A DNA stretch of 64,000 nucleotides from contig JABCPU010000197.1 in the NCBI GenBank assembly GCA_016800925.1, positions 59,048-123,047 on the forward strand, given 5' to 3'. Below the pieces are notes generated by a model that ran no database searches, was not told the origin of the DNA, and saw only the letters and a program-made list of their open reading frames with translations. The position numbers and the translations under genes are program-made. Of the stretch, positions 34,486 through 44,038 are shown piece after piece; the first letter of the stretch is position 1; each line of letters starts with the position of its first letter. Origin of the DNA: Suillus spraguei. Its lineage: Eukaryota > Basidiomycota > Agaricomycetes > Boletales > Suillaceae.

Positions 34486-34819
34486 CGATAGTCATATCTT
34501 GATATATATCACTATACTCACTACCTTTAGACTCGTGTTTAGGTTCGTAGTACTACATGAATATTAGTCTCTCTACCCGTGACTTAGCCTCGTGTTTAGC
34601 TCTCACCTTTGACATTCTTGGGGTCGCGATGCCTAGGAGTTCAGCATGAGTGACAGACTCGTCTATACACCAAAACCTAGGATCATAACGGAGGATGTCA
34701 TTTCATTTGCAAACGTGCCGAGGCTCTTCTTTATATCGTCGTCATTGGAGAGCCGAGTAAGTAAGGCGTCAGGAAGGCTTGAGAGAAGAAGTGCATCAGT
34801 ATTTGATTAAATTCGACAC
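34486..34819. other. Gene-free stretch
   Basis: Nothing supported is seen. Confidence 0.4.
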
Positions 34820-36900
34820 TTATGACTCACCGAAAGTTTGCATGCTCAGCAGGCACAAACAACCGACCATTGCCATCACAGTGAGAAGGCCCATTTGACG
34901 CAGGTATGTGTTTTCCCTTGCGGAAACGCTGAGAAGGATTGGTGGGACGGTGTTGACGCACATCGTACTCGACATGCTGTTAAAGAGTATGGACGTCTGT
35001 ATATCCAGACAATGAATAAGTTGTGAAACGCACTTTGGCCCCTGAACAATGTGAAAGTGTGCAACGTCGCTGCAACACATATCGTTTGAAATGACTATTC
35101 CGGCAGACTGAACAGTCTCACAGACAAGATGACGACCACTCTTTGTCGCCAAGGCATCAGTAAACTCGGGACGCACTAAATAAAAAGTCTGTTGGCATTG
35201 TTTGAAAGGAGCTTGCACCCCATACCGTAGCCTCTCACTAATGAAGGTTTTATTAGACTCAGGCAAGTACAGTGATTAGAATGACGGACTGGTGAAGACA
35301 TGAGCAAAAGACCACAATAAGTCAATGGTTGCGACCTGAACTGGCGTTGAGGAACCTGAGCTTTGAATGAGAATGTCATTACCGCTTCCGAAGTAGAATG
35401 GATCACCCCCGAAAACGCTATAATCTGCCCTACGACGTCCCGGATAATCCTTTGCATGTCATTAATCTCAAATAACGATGGAGTCGCAATGAAAACGTAC
35501 TTGTCGCTTAAGACCAGCTCTCCTCTAACAGGTCTTTCATTCGAGCGTTCATTTTTTTCCATCATCCGATATTGGACCATGTATTATCCATGAGGACAGC
35601 CAACGAGTCCGTTGCGTAGACACGCTAATGAATCCCTTCGGTAGCTCATCTCAAGTTCATCCTTCTTTAGAACACGAAGCCACTTTCTTGATACGAGAGT
35701 AAGGGACAGTGAATGTCGTTCGCTTAGAGCGTCATTGAGCTGATATATGTCTGTGACATTTCTTTGAAAATTTCGCGAGCAACATCCAAGAGACGGTTGC
35801 GATTTGCCTGTGACAATGAACCAACTGGTAGACAGCGAGTGCCTGTCAACGTATCTTAATTGCGTATACTCTTGCGTTAATCGCACGATCCCTCCCTAGT
35901 AGGAGGCTGTTCAGCCAGCGTCGACAATGGCATACTCCAACTAGCTTAACTGTCCCTGCGTCGTCACTGAGGTTTTCCGCGATGAGCTCCTATCTTAGAC
36001 AACCGTTCGTCAGACAGTATCTATATTCACACTGCAGTAAGGCCTCACGTCATGTATATCAGCAGTAGCTGAGACTTGCAACCATTCAAAGCCCTTTGCA
36101 AAAATGGAAGGCTACGGATAGCAGTGCGCAAGCTGAGTATTTGCGATACGTGGGAAAAGGCTCCTTTTGCTGTTGTTGTGGCCGTGCTTCAGAAAACCCA
36201 AGCTATTGACTGGGAGTTAGGTTCAAGTCTACGCTGCAAAGTAGGGCTCACTGATGAGATGAGCTTGTCGAAGTCCATCTTGTCCAAGACTTTTAAGGCA
36301 TCTTTAATCTCAGTAAATATATCTTCGCTGTGAATCAGCTCTATGGCAATGCAGAGGTCAGTACTTGAAGCAGAGCCATGCTATATCAGACCTTCCACAG
36401 AGTCTAGACGGGCATCCAAGGCGCTTTGGGCTATAGGCGAGGTATATGGAATCAACTTATTGGCCTCTATACAACACAAGTACTTGCCTGTTAGTGGTGC
36501 CAGTATATTCGTTCGCAAGAGTCGTGTGGCCATTATGGTGTAGGTATGGTTAAGCATCCACCCCAAAGCATGTCAAACTACGACCAATCGAATAAAGACC
36601 CAAAGAAAGAATGCGTAGGTTGTTGATTAACTCCGAGTTTCTAACAGTTTCGGGATCTATCATCATTGTCCCTTCGACAGACAGGCATATAACGTATACG
36701 AAGAGAACACGCAGAAAATCGGGTGTTAAGGCAAGTTTCTACAAATTTGAAAAGAGCACATGCGGCTGACAGTGTATAGTACCTGCATGCTATCAATTAG
36801 CAAAGTAGACGCAGATATATGTGCATATTATGACTTGTCTGTCACGGAGACTAGTGTGGCCGCACGCTCGTCGTCTTCAGCACAGAACTGAGCAATAAAC
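34820..36900 (-). pseudogene. MutS homologue resembling MSH4, decayed
   Basis: MSH4 works with MSH5 to stabilise meiotic recombination intermediates. On the minus strand the order of family blocks is kept. These are SACSLRIRY and EGTMMIDPETVRN (about 36620-36710), LNHTYTIMATRLLRTNIL (about 36480-36555), DARLDSVEGLI, then the lever/clamp part. The ATPase part has ELVLSDKYVFIATPSLFEIND, VRPEFTDALATKSGRH (about 35120-35170), VAHFHIVQGP and TYLRQMGLLTVMAMVGC (about 34860-34910). The Walker A GKST has been destroyed: the bases at about 34902-34917 read as ENTY, two bases short. Many frame slips and stops occur between blocks. Sense and order match, so this is a pseudogene rather than chance. It could be a relict of an additional copy, since meiotic species keep an intact MSH4 elsewhere. 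Confidence 0.75.
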
Positions 36901-37028
36901 TGATAGCCTAGATGATAGCTAACTGGAGTCGTCATGGGATGCTCCCTCCCTTAGCTTAAAGGTATCGCGGAGTGCATGGGTAGAGTTAGACGAGAAACGA
37001 ATGAAGTGGTTGTTCTAAGTGTTCAATG
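36901..37028. other. Short spacer between MSH4-like and WD40 relics
   Basis: The remaining weak similarity to the MSH4 N-terminus may extend to about 36935; beyond that nothing is seen. Confidence 0.3.
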
Positions 37029-38340
37029 TTATGGTAGCAGTGACCTCGATCGTGCGATGTTCATATGAGAATACCGAAGGATCTGCCTCAGCGCACTCTT
37101 GCGAAGGCTCATCCCTGCATCCCACAGCCGAACAGTTCCATACCAAGAACCAGTGACGATGCGAGAACCGTCTGGCAAGAACGAAACCGACTGGACTGAT
37201 GAAGTGTGCCCCCCCCCGCAAGGGCTCACCCACTGGCTCCCCCATCCCTGCAGCCCACAGCCGAATAGCGCCATCCCTTGAACCGCTGACGACACAAGTG
37301 CGTCTGGCAAGAACGAGATCGACAAGACTGAATCAGTGTGCCCCCACAAGGGCTCCCCGACTAGCTCCCGCGTCCTCGCATCCCACAGCCGAACAGTCCT
37401 ATCCTGCGAACCAGTAATGATGCGAGTGCCGTCCAGCGAGAATGAGACTGAGTTAACTGATGAGGTGTGTCCCCCGCAAGGGCTCACCCATTGCCCTGTG
37501 CCTGAGCCGAACAGTGCTGTCTGGCGAGAACGAGACCGACCGAACTGAATCAGTGTCCCCTGAGCACGGTCTGAACGGCTGGACAGTTCATAGTAAGTCC
37601 GAATGCTACACAAAGAGTATTCGGGAACCGTACAGAAAACTTTTTCGATAGCGGAGAGTTGGCAGGTGAGAATGGGAGTGCTGATACATATAGATGTGGC
37701 GTGCTGTGTAAAATTATACTGCCGAAGATTTGAATGAACCTCTGTGTCCATTGCAGTCAACGAGACATCTTTGAATTTGGAATGGCCCTGCGGTTGCGCG
37801 TGAGCGCCCTATCTGGCACTCAGTAGAAATAAACTCACCTTTAGCCACTGGGGAATGAGTGAAAGGCAGGAACTGCACCGCAGAGCGCATTGATCAAGGC
37901 GGGTAACTCGAACCAGAAAGACAGTCGGTCATAGTCGAACAACAATTTCACTTCTTTGGCAAGCTCCTTGTCGAAAACTGGGTCGTACATGCGAAGCCCA
38001 AAATCGAGAGGAATGTGACAAATGTGGGAAGATACATTTTTGGATTCGTTCTTGAAGCCCGGGAACTTCGTTGTATTAGGCAGATACGAGGACTTTAAAT
38101 CACAGATATTGAAACCAAAACCGTGTTCCATCACTCGAAGAGACGCGAATGCAAGGTCATGTTGCGCCCTTGACAGTTCGATGAAAAACTCTCCCCTGGA
38201 TCGTTCGTCTGTCAAGAAATCGTGGAAGGATGTGTGAAGGGGTCGGATTGGAGAATCTGGGTTGGTGGTGCCGAAGGGAACTCATACAGGCAGCCCAAAT
38301 GGAGTCTTACCGGTCAACTAATTTATTTAGCTCTAAGGTA
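37029..38340 (-). pseudogene. NACHT-WD40 (NLR-like STAND) gene relic
   Basis: Fungal STAND proteins of this type pair an NTPase with WD40 repeats and are linked to non-self recognition. On the minus strand the relic starts near 38290 with PDSPIRPLHTSFHDFLTDE and FASLRVMEHGFGFNICDLKS, the region that follows the NACHT/winged-helix part. It continues through ELPALINALCGAVPAF. After 37760 it enters WD40 repeats: HTSSVNSVSFSLDGTRIITG and SQDRTVRLWDA form a good unit. The next unit, HTDSVLSISFLPDA, is frame-broken, and then comes SVQSVSFLPDGSRIVTG. The NACHT P-loop part is absent, having been replaced at about 38340 by the duplicated unknown gene. Clearly a pseudogene. Confidence 0.75.
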
Positions 38341-38384
38341 CGGTTGAACTTGACCCACCTTGACAAGAATTGAGCACGCCTATC

Positions 38385-39376
38385 CGGAGGGCTGGTCTTT
38401 CAGCGGCTGGTGCCGGGATGCCGTCAGAGAAGATGATGCGATTAGGAAAGGTAGTGATCCATCATAGTAGTACCTAGACCGCTGTATTCTTATCAGGATC
38501 ACCTCTCTACCTTTACAGGGTCAACGGTCAAGATGCCCAGTGAAGCACATGAAAGTGTTATCGTATCCCTTGCCCCTGCATTTTCTGTAGCTTTGCATGA
38601 AATGGGCCATAATTTCACTGAGGTACCAGTCCAAGTGCACACAAATACCCACTTTGTGGGAGATCACGTCAAAGCTGGGCCTGATTTGCTTATTCGTATC
38701 GTCTCAAATCTTTCCTACACTTCCTCGGAACCGAAATCCGTCATGATGACTGAAGTCGCCTTCACACAAAGCGAGGCAGCCACCATCGGAAGACTCCACG
38801 ATTATGCTATTGATGGAGAAGAGGTGCAATCGGTTTCATGTATCAATCTCTCAGAGGCCACAGCATATGCCTGCCCTTCAAATACCAGTGAAATTGCGAA
38901 ACAATCGCGATCTTCAGGCTATCTAAAATCGTACGATGAATGGACACCGCGAAAAACGCGGAAAAATGCCTTTGGTCCCGTCATCTCAGACGGCCATACG
39001 TGGGTTGATGTGTCTATGGTAAACATGCACATGTGGGTTCGCACTTCGCCGACCACTTGCATCGATGTCTATCAGCGCAAAGCTGGGTATGCATACGGGG
39101 TGCGCAATCTTATCATGTTAGAAGAACTCACACCGACTACTTTTCTAGTCCATCCATCCTGACTACGATGTAGATGATATCAACGAGCTCCTTGGCGTCG
39201 CCATCAAGAAGATAAGCCAGAAGGTCTTGTCATGCTATGAAGAGTGCCTACGGGGTACCAAAGAAGCTCGCGGGTCTCGCGAACCATCTAGCATTGTCGA
39301 TGGTAGTGGTGAGGAGTATGTCAATGATAGTCATGATGAGCCATCAGTCAGCTCGGCCCGCCTTTTTGTAATACCT
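38385..39376 (+). pseudogene. Truncated second copy of the 522-residue hypothetical gene
   Basis: This matches exons 3-5 of the gene at 3679-5457. Exons 1-2 are absent. The exon 3 remnant (about 38385-38449) has lost bases, and a 4-base loss just before MPSEAHE (about 38524) shifts the frame. The long central exon (38533-39090) is open and conserves GPDLLIRIV, MMTEVAFTQSEA, KNAFGPVISDGHTWVDVS and IDVYQRKAGYAYG. The intron at about 39091-39149 is kept. Exon 5 stops after DEPSVSSA, where the sequence jumps to 3'-flank-like bases (39390-39413 match 5742-5765), i.e. a deletion of about 0.6 kb removed the acidic C-terminus. Confidence 0.75.
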
Positions 39377-39479
39377 CCTGATACCATCGTAGGAAGATTG
39401 AAATGAAGTTCCTGTTGTGACTGATTCCACCTCGCCAGATTGGTATTTCTCATTATATTCCCTACGTCAGTGAAGTATA
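39377..39479. other. Junction between gene relics
   Basis: This short stretch contains the 3' flank of the preceding pseudogene followed directly by RPN6-like sequence. Confidence 0.4.
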
Positions 39480-39668
39480 AAGGCTGCCCTCACTTCCATT
39501 CAGACTGCTGCAAACTCAATATACCGTCCTTCTCATCTTCAAGCAGCATTAGACCTCCAATCCGGTACTCTCCATGCTGAGAACAAGGATTACACTACTG
39601 CATATACATATTTCTATGAGATTTTCGAGACTATGTCATCGCACGACGACTCAGCAGCGTTGAACTAA
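39480..39668 (+). pseudogene. Fragment resembling proteasome lid subunit RPN6 (PSMD11)
   Basis: RPN6 is a PCI-domain subunit of the 26S proteasome regulatory particle. This 62-codon piece reads [20 protein letters not shown], then [20 protein letters not shown] and [18 protein letters not shown]. It matches the well-conserved RPN6 segment that normally precedes the PCI region. It ends at a TAA that lies at the junction with the hAT-like sequence. No start or other exons are nearby, so it is an isolated gene fragment, perhaps one captured exon. Confidence 0.7.
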
Positions 39669-40255
39669 CGGAACAGGAGAGACCGCGACTCTCGCATCGT
39701 CTGTGAAGCCATGCCGCTGATGTCGAACGACTCTTTTCGGACATGGGTAGCACTCAGTCTCTGAAGCGCTGCAATCTCTCGGTAGACACATTTGAAGCAC
39801 TGGCAAAGATTCGAGCGAATATTCGTTACCATACTCACCAGAAGGCTGTGGCTAATGGAAAGCCAACTCGTCGACGTCATGCGCACATGCATACTGGTGC
39901 CCAGCCAGGAATTAATGTCGAAATAGCTGCTGATCTAGAAGCCAATTTTGCATGGGCACCACCGCTCGCACCTCAGACTCAGAACGTCGATGATGATCTT
40001 GCAGGTCCTGAATCAATATCACTCAATGAGATTGATGCAGCATTTGCCCTGCTAGAACATGAAAAAGAATCCATGGAACGAGTACTGATTGACGGATTGG
40101 ATGAAGTGTTGGAAGGTCAGGTTTACGATTTTGCGGAGTTGGAGTGTGTTGACCAAGGTCTTCTACCAAAATCTGTTGATGACGAGATCATAGTAGTTGA
40201 TCATAGCGCAAAAGATGACGAACGGTGGGATGTGGACACACTGATGCTCTTCTGA
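39669..40255 (+). pseudogene. hAT transposase C-terminal dimerisation region
   Basis: The frame reads PRLSHRL, a stop, then SHAADVERLFSDMGSTQSLK and CNLSVDTFEALAKIRANI. The motif A-DVERLFS followed by R-N-S/L is the hATC signature at the end of hAT-family transposases. The tail after 39870 is basic, then acidic, and ends in WDVDTLMLF before the TGA at 40253. The catalytic DDE part is missing. An in-frame TGA at 39708 is consistent with a CGA-type change or other decay. Confidence 0.7.
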
Positions 40256-40627
40256 TGGTGTTTCTTAGTGACACTTACCATACATTGTCATATACATAGC
40301 TTTGTAGCACTTTGAGAATTCTGCCAGGTGGCAGAAATGGCGATTCTGCCACTTCTGCCGGCACAACCAGCACAATTAGTCGCAAACAATTCTGCCCCCA
40401 GCACTAGGCCAAGGGGGAAACTGTAGGGAGTGCACGAACTAGTGGTAACTAATAGTATGTAATGAGTTGGAACGAGTTTGTTTGGCTTTATTTGGTGCGA
40501 TTGTTGTACGCCCTTGTGACACAATCACTATTACTACTACACAACCCAACAAAGCCATATTAGGAATATTTACGGTAAGTATATGCTCAGATCTCCCCGA
40601 TCACATCGACTAACATCCACGCTAGAC
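40256..40627. other. Upstream region of the second 60-residue gene
   Basis: No gene. A short inverted piece (CTGCCAGGTGGCAG at 40321-40334) could form a hairpin. From about 40480 the sequence follows the promoter region of copy 1, including a matching 5'UTR intron (40575-40625). Confidence 0.45.
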
Positions 40628-40958
40628 ATGTCCCGCGTCATTTACGGCCCTCAGATTGGCAATGGTCGTGTAAGCCTTTCTCATGCAAGTAATCTAACCC
40701 AAACTTACATTTAACAGACGCAGCTGGAGTTATTAGCGGCAAACATGGTACGCATTTAGTACCGTGTCGCCGCCGCGGGGTCTGACTTCAATACCCGAGG
40801 CGGCTAATGCTCCGCGAGCGCCAGGCCCGATTAGGAGATTGATGCGCTTCTGCGCCGACTTTTGCACTCGCGTCGTGCAACGATTCAAAACACTGATTCG
40901 GAGGGTGAGTTCTCTTCTTACAATCATTCACACAGCTAACGAAACGTTCTAGGGATGA
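40628..40958 (+). CDS. Small spliced gene, 60-residue protein, copy 2
   Basis: Exons are 40628-40669, 40718-40747, 40800-40904 and 40953-40958. Lengths are identical to copy 1 (42, 30, 105 and 6 nt), all phase 0, with GT-AG introns of 48, 52 and 48 bp. The product starts MSRVIYGPQIGN, continues TQLELLAANM, then an Ala/Pro/Gly linker, and ends in a basic helix with RRLMRFCADFCTRVVQ and a terminal IRRRG-type end. The two proteins are nearly identical over the first 24 residues and similar in helix pattern at the C-terminus. No stop or indel interrupts either copy. Function is unknown; no secretion or membrane signal is seen. Expression and splicing are untested. Confidence 0.6.
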
Positions 40959-41919
40959 ACTTGTGCTACAGGCTGCTGTAATAATGACTTGATGACCCAA
41001 TATGCCTATCATCGCACGCGCGCACACATACTACCTACTAGATTTCTGGTAGTACTCACCATACCAAGCTCCCCACTCCTAGTAAAGGACTAACCATTCA
41101 TATATCATGAGATCTCTCAAAGCAATTCAAAGCCTAGTAGACGATTTATATAGCATACATAGTAAGCGTAGTACATACCACATAGTAAATAATAGAAACA
41201 GCACGACCGCAATGTCGAGAGTTCCACAATTGTTTGATCAGTTCGAATCGAAGGTTCTCGCTGAATCACGCTGATTCCAAATCTCCAAAGATCAAGAGAA
41301 TCGGATTCGGATATATTGTTATGATCACAAATTGATAAGCGCCACCCGAATTTTTTTAGTAGCACTGTCACACGTTCACTGACAGTGTCGCAACATCCAG
41401 AGTCTAAGATCTCAATAACTTAGGTTCTGCGCGCCTATCTGTCTTGCTTGGACCTCCGACCCAGGCGCTTGTTCGGGCAGGTTCCTTCAATCGAGGTCTC
41501 ATAGACTTCTCGACTAAAGACCTTTAAAACAATGAACGCATTGTCACTGACTGTATCTCTCCTGTCTTTTTTTCGGTATTATGTCGCGTTGATTGACCTC
41601 GTTTGGCTCAAAGATATGTTGGTCCCGTACCTCGATGTCGCCAGTGCATGCTCTGTGGGGTTCTTACACGCAGTATCACTCTCGCTGTCATCACCTTTTG
41701 ATGTGGCGAAGTGCAACATTTAGGTCAGTTTATCTAGCCCTTCTTAACTCAGTCTGTTCAGGGAATGTTTTCGTTAATATCAGTGTTGACACTGTTGAGA
41801 TGCAAAGTTTCCCACGGGTGCTTAATTTTTTATTAAACTCAGATCATCAAAGTTATCAGCAAAAGATTTCGACGGTCTTCTTCAGTCAAGTCCACCTTGA
41901 GAGTCCTCAATCATACAAA
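40959..41919. other. Intergenic, includes the 3' flank of the duplicated small gene
   Basis: About 41130-41350 resembles 3330-3490. A plus-strand frame at 41532-41723 has no recognised motif. Bases near 41400-41900 are presumably the old 5' region of the GMP synthase relic. Confidence 0.35.
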
Positions 41920-43762
41920 ATGGCCGAAATACACGATCAGTTCGATACCATCCTTATTCTTGACTTTGGTTCACAGGTTCGGGATTTGTGTTCTAGCTCA
42001 CATCGTCTCATATATTGATCATAGTTCCCGCCCACGCCGGAACCATTGTCAAGACGCTACCAAGACAAGATATATAGAGTAAATACCAAGGTACATACAT
42101 GTAGCAAAATGCGATCATCGCTAATACGGGCTTGCAGAGATTCAGATTAGCAGGTCCAGTGGATCTGGAAACTCCGTCGATGCCCTGTTCGAAGACTCGG
42201 CGATCAGATGCAAGTGCGTGTCTTTCGTTTCGTCTGTCATAAGCCAAGTTGACTTGCGATAAGGTCTGGATGTCACACGGAGATCAACTGTCTGTTATGC
42301 CTCCTGACTTCCATGTCATCGACGGACGAACACCGCTCCCTATGCCGCCATCGCACATAACTCCAAGTCGATTTATGGCATTCAGTTCCATCCAGAGGTG
42401 ACACATTCACCGCAGGGAAGGCAGCTCATTGGTCGATTTGTGTTGAATATATGCCAATGCCGACCAAACTGGACAATGGTGAAGTAATCACGGTGCTACG
42501 TTTATTGTCATGTTCACAGTGATTGCAGGAGGAATTTATTGGCAAGGAAATCGTTCGCATCCGAGAGATATGTGGCCCGAAAGGACGTGTGATCGGCGCA
42601 GTCAGCGGAGGCGTCGACAGCACTGTTGCAGCCAAGTTAATGCACGAAGCAATCGGCGACAGGTGCGCCCCTACGTTCTTTTCGTGACTTGTATCTTACT
42701 CGCATACCAGGTTCCATGCAATCATGGTGGACAACGGCGTGCTTCGTCTGAACGAAGCACAACAAGTCAACGACATGCTGAATAAAGATCTTGGCGTCAA
42801 CCTGACCGTGGTGGATGCCTCTGAGCTCTTCCTCTCCCGACTTCATGGTGTCGAAGATCCGGAGCAGAAACGTAAATTATTGGGAACACGTTCATCAACG
42901 TTTTCGAGACAGAAGCGTCGAAGATCGAGGAAGCTCCCGAGAAGGAAGAGAATGGAGCGGAGGCAAAGGGGAAGATTGAATGGCTGTTGCAAGGAACGCT
43001 ATACCCAGATGTCATCGAGAGCATCAGCTTTAAGGGCCCTAGTGCAACCATAAAGACACATCACAATGTCGGTGGGCTTCTCAAGGACATGAAGTTGAAG
43101 TTAATTGAACCCCTACGCGAGCTCTTCAAAGGTTCGAATAGTGGAATCCCATATTATTGATTACACTGACCGTTCTACGTAGATGAAGTCCGTGCACTTG
43201 GGAGACTCCTGTCGATACCAGCACCTCTGGTTCAACGTCATCCTTTCCCAGGTCCTGATCTGGCCATTCGAATTTTGGGTCCCGTCACACGCGAACAAGT
43301 GAAGATCCTGCAACAAGCGGATCATATTTATATCGAGGAGATCCGCAAGGCGAACCTCTACAATCAAATTAGCCAGGCCATGGCCATCTTGCTTCCGGTG
43401 AAAGCTGTAGGCGTGATGGATGACAAGCGCACATACGAGCAGGTTTGGAGGACGACACACACACTTTTACTGCCTTAACATATTTCACAGGTAATTGCTC
43501 TGAGGCGGTGACGTCGGAAGACTTCATGACTGCCGATTGGTTTTGTCTTACTTTTTAGTCCTGTTCGATGCTAACTTGATTTTCAAGGTATGCGTTCCCT
43601 CCCGAAGTCTTGCGTCGGATATCGTCCGCATTACTAACGAAGTAAGTGGGATCAATCGTGTCACTTATGATATATCTTCGAAGCCCCCTGCTGTAAGTCC
43701 TGTCATTTTGTCTCATCCGAGTTAAGGTTGATTTCATTTTTTAGACTGTGGAGTGGCTATGA
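41920..43762 (+). pseudogene. guaA-like (GUA1): GMP synthase (glutamine-hydrolysing), decayed copy
   Basis: GMP synthase makes GMP from XMP, ATP and glutamine. The N-terminus reads MAEIHDQFDTILILDFGSQ and is followed by an intron. The next part of the glutamine amidotransferase domain, including the catalytic Cys loop, is missing. The domain resumes near 42160 (VDALFED), with VWMSHGDQL and [16 protein letters not shown] (about 42370-42415). The ATP-pyrophosphatase domain has the intact P-loop SGGVDS (about 42600-42620), [18 protein letters not shown] sequence, and [14 protein letters not shown] (about 43240-43280). The C-terminus reads [20 protein letters not shown] and ends at 43762. One-base losses near 42318 and 42874 shift the frame, as does a defect near 43555. 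Introns of about 50 bp are kept, so it derives from DNA-level duplication and not from reverse transcription. As an essential gene, an intact copy should exist elsewhere. Confidence 0.8.
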
Positions 43763-44038
43763 TTGTTGACGACGCAGCGTGAACACGGAAAACAATACAT
43801 AGAATATATGTTCAGTATACGTAATTACATAAAGTAGAAAGTATGCCGACAATGAGACTGTTTGCCTTTGTTGCGGCTGTACAAGTTGTACCTGCGAGCC
43901 ACAACTTGGACTCTTTTGATATGACAACTATAACGACCACAAGGTAGATGGGGCGTCTAAGCCTTTAAATATTTTACAGATAGTCAATTCCGTGTAGTCC
44001 AACAGCTTTCTGCGGCTTCATCAGCATCCAAGGACTTC
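43763..44038. other. Intergenic, 5' region of the integrase-core gene
   Basis: No gene is seen; the sequence is shared with the right arm (58463-58740). Confidence 0.4.

Noticed and set aside
36076..36333. Plus-strand 85-residue frame
   Set aside because: It lies opposite the MSH4-like relic, whose conserved blocks explain the sequence.
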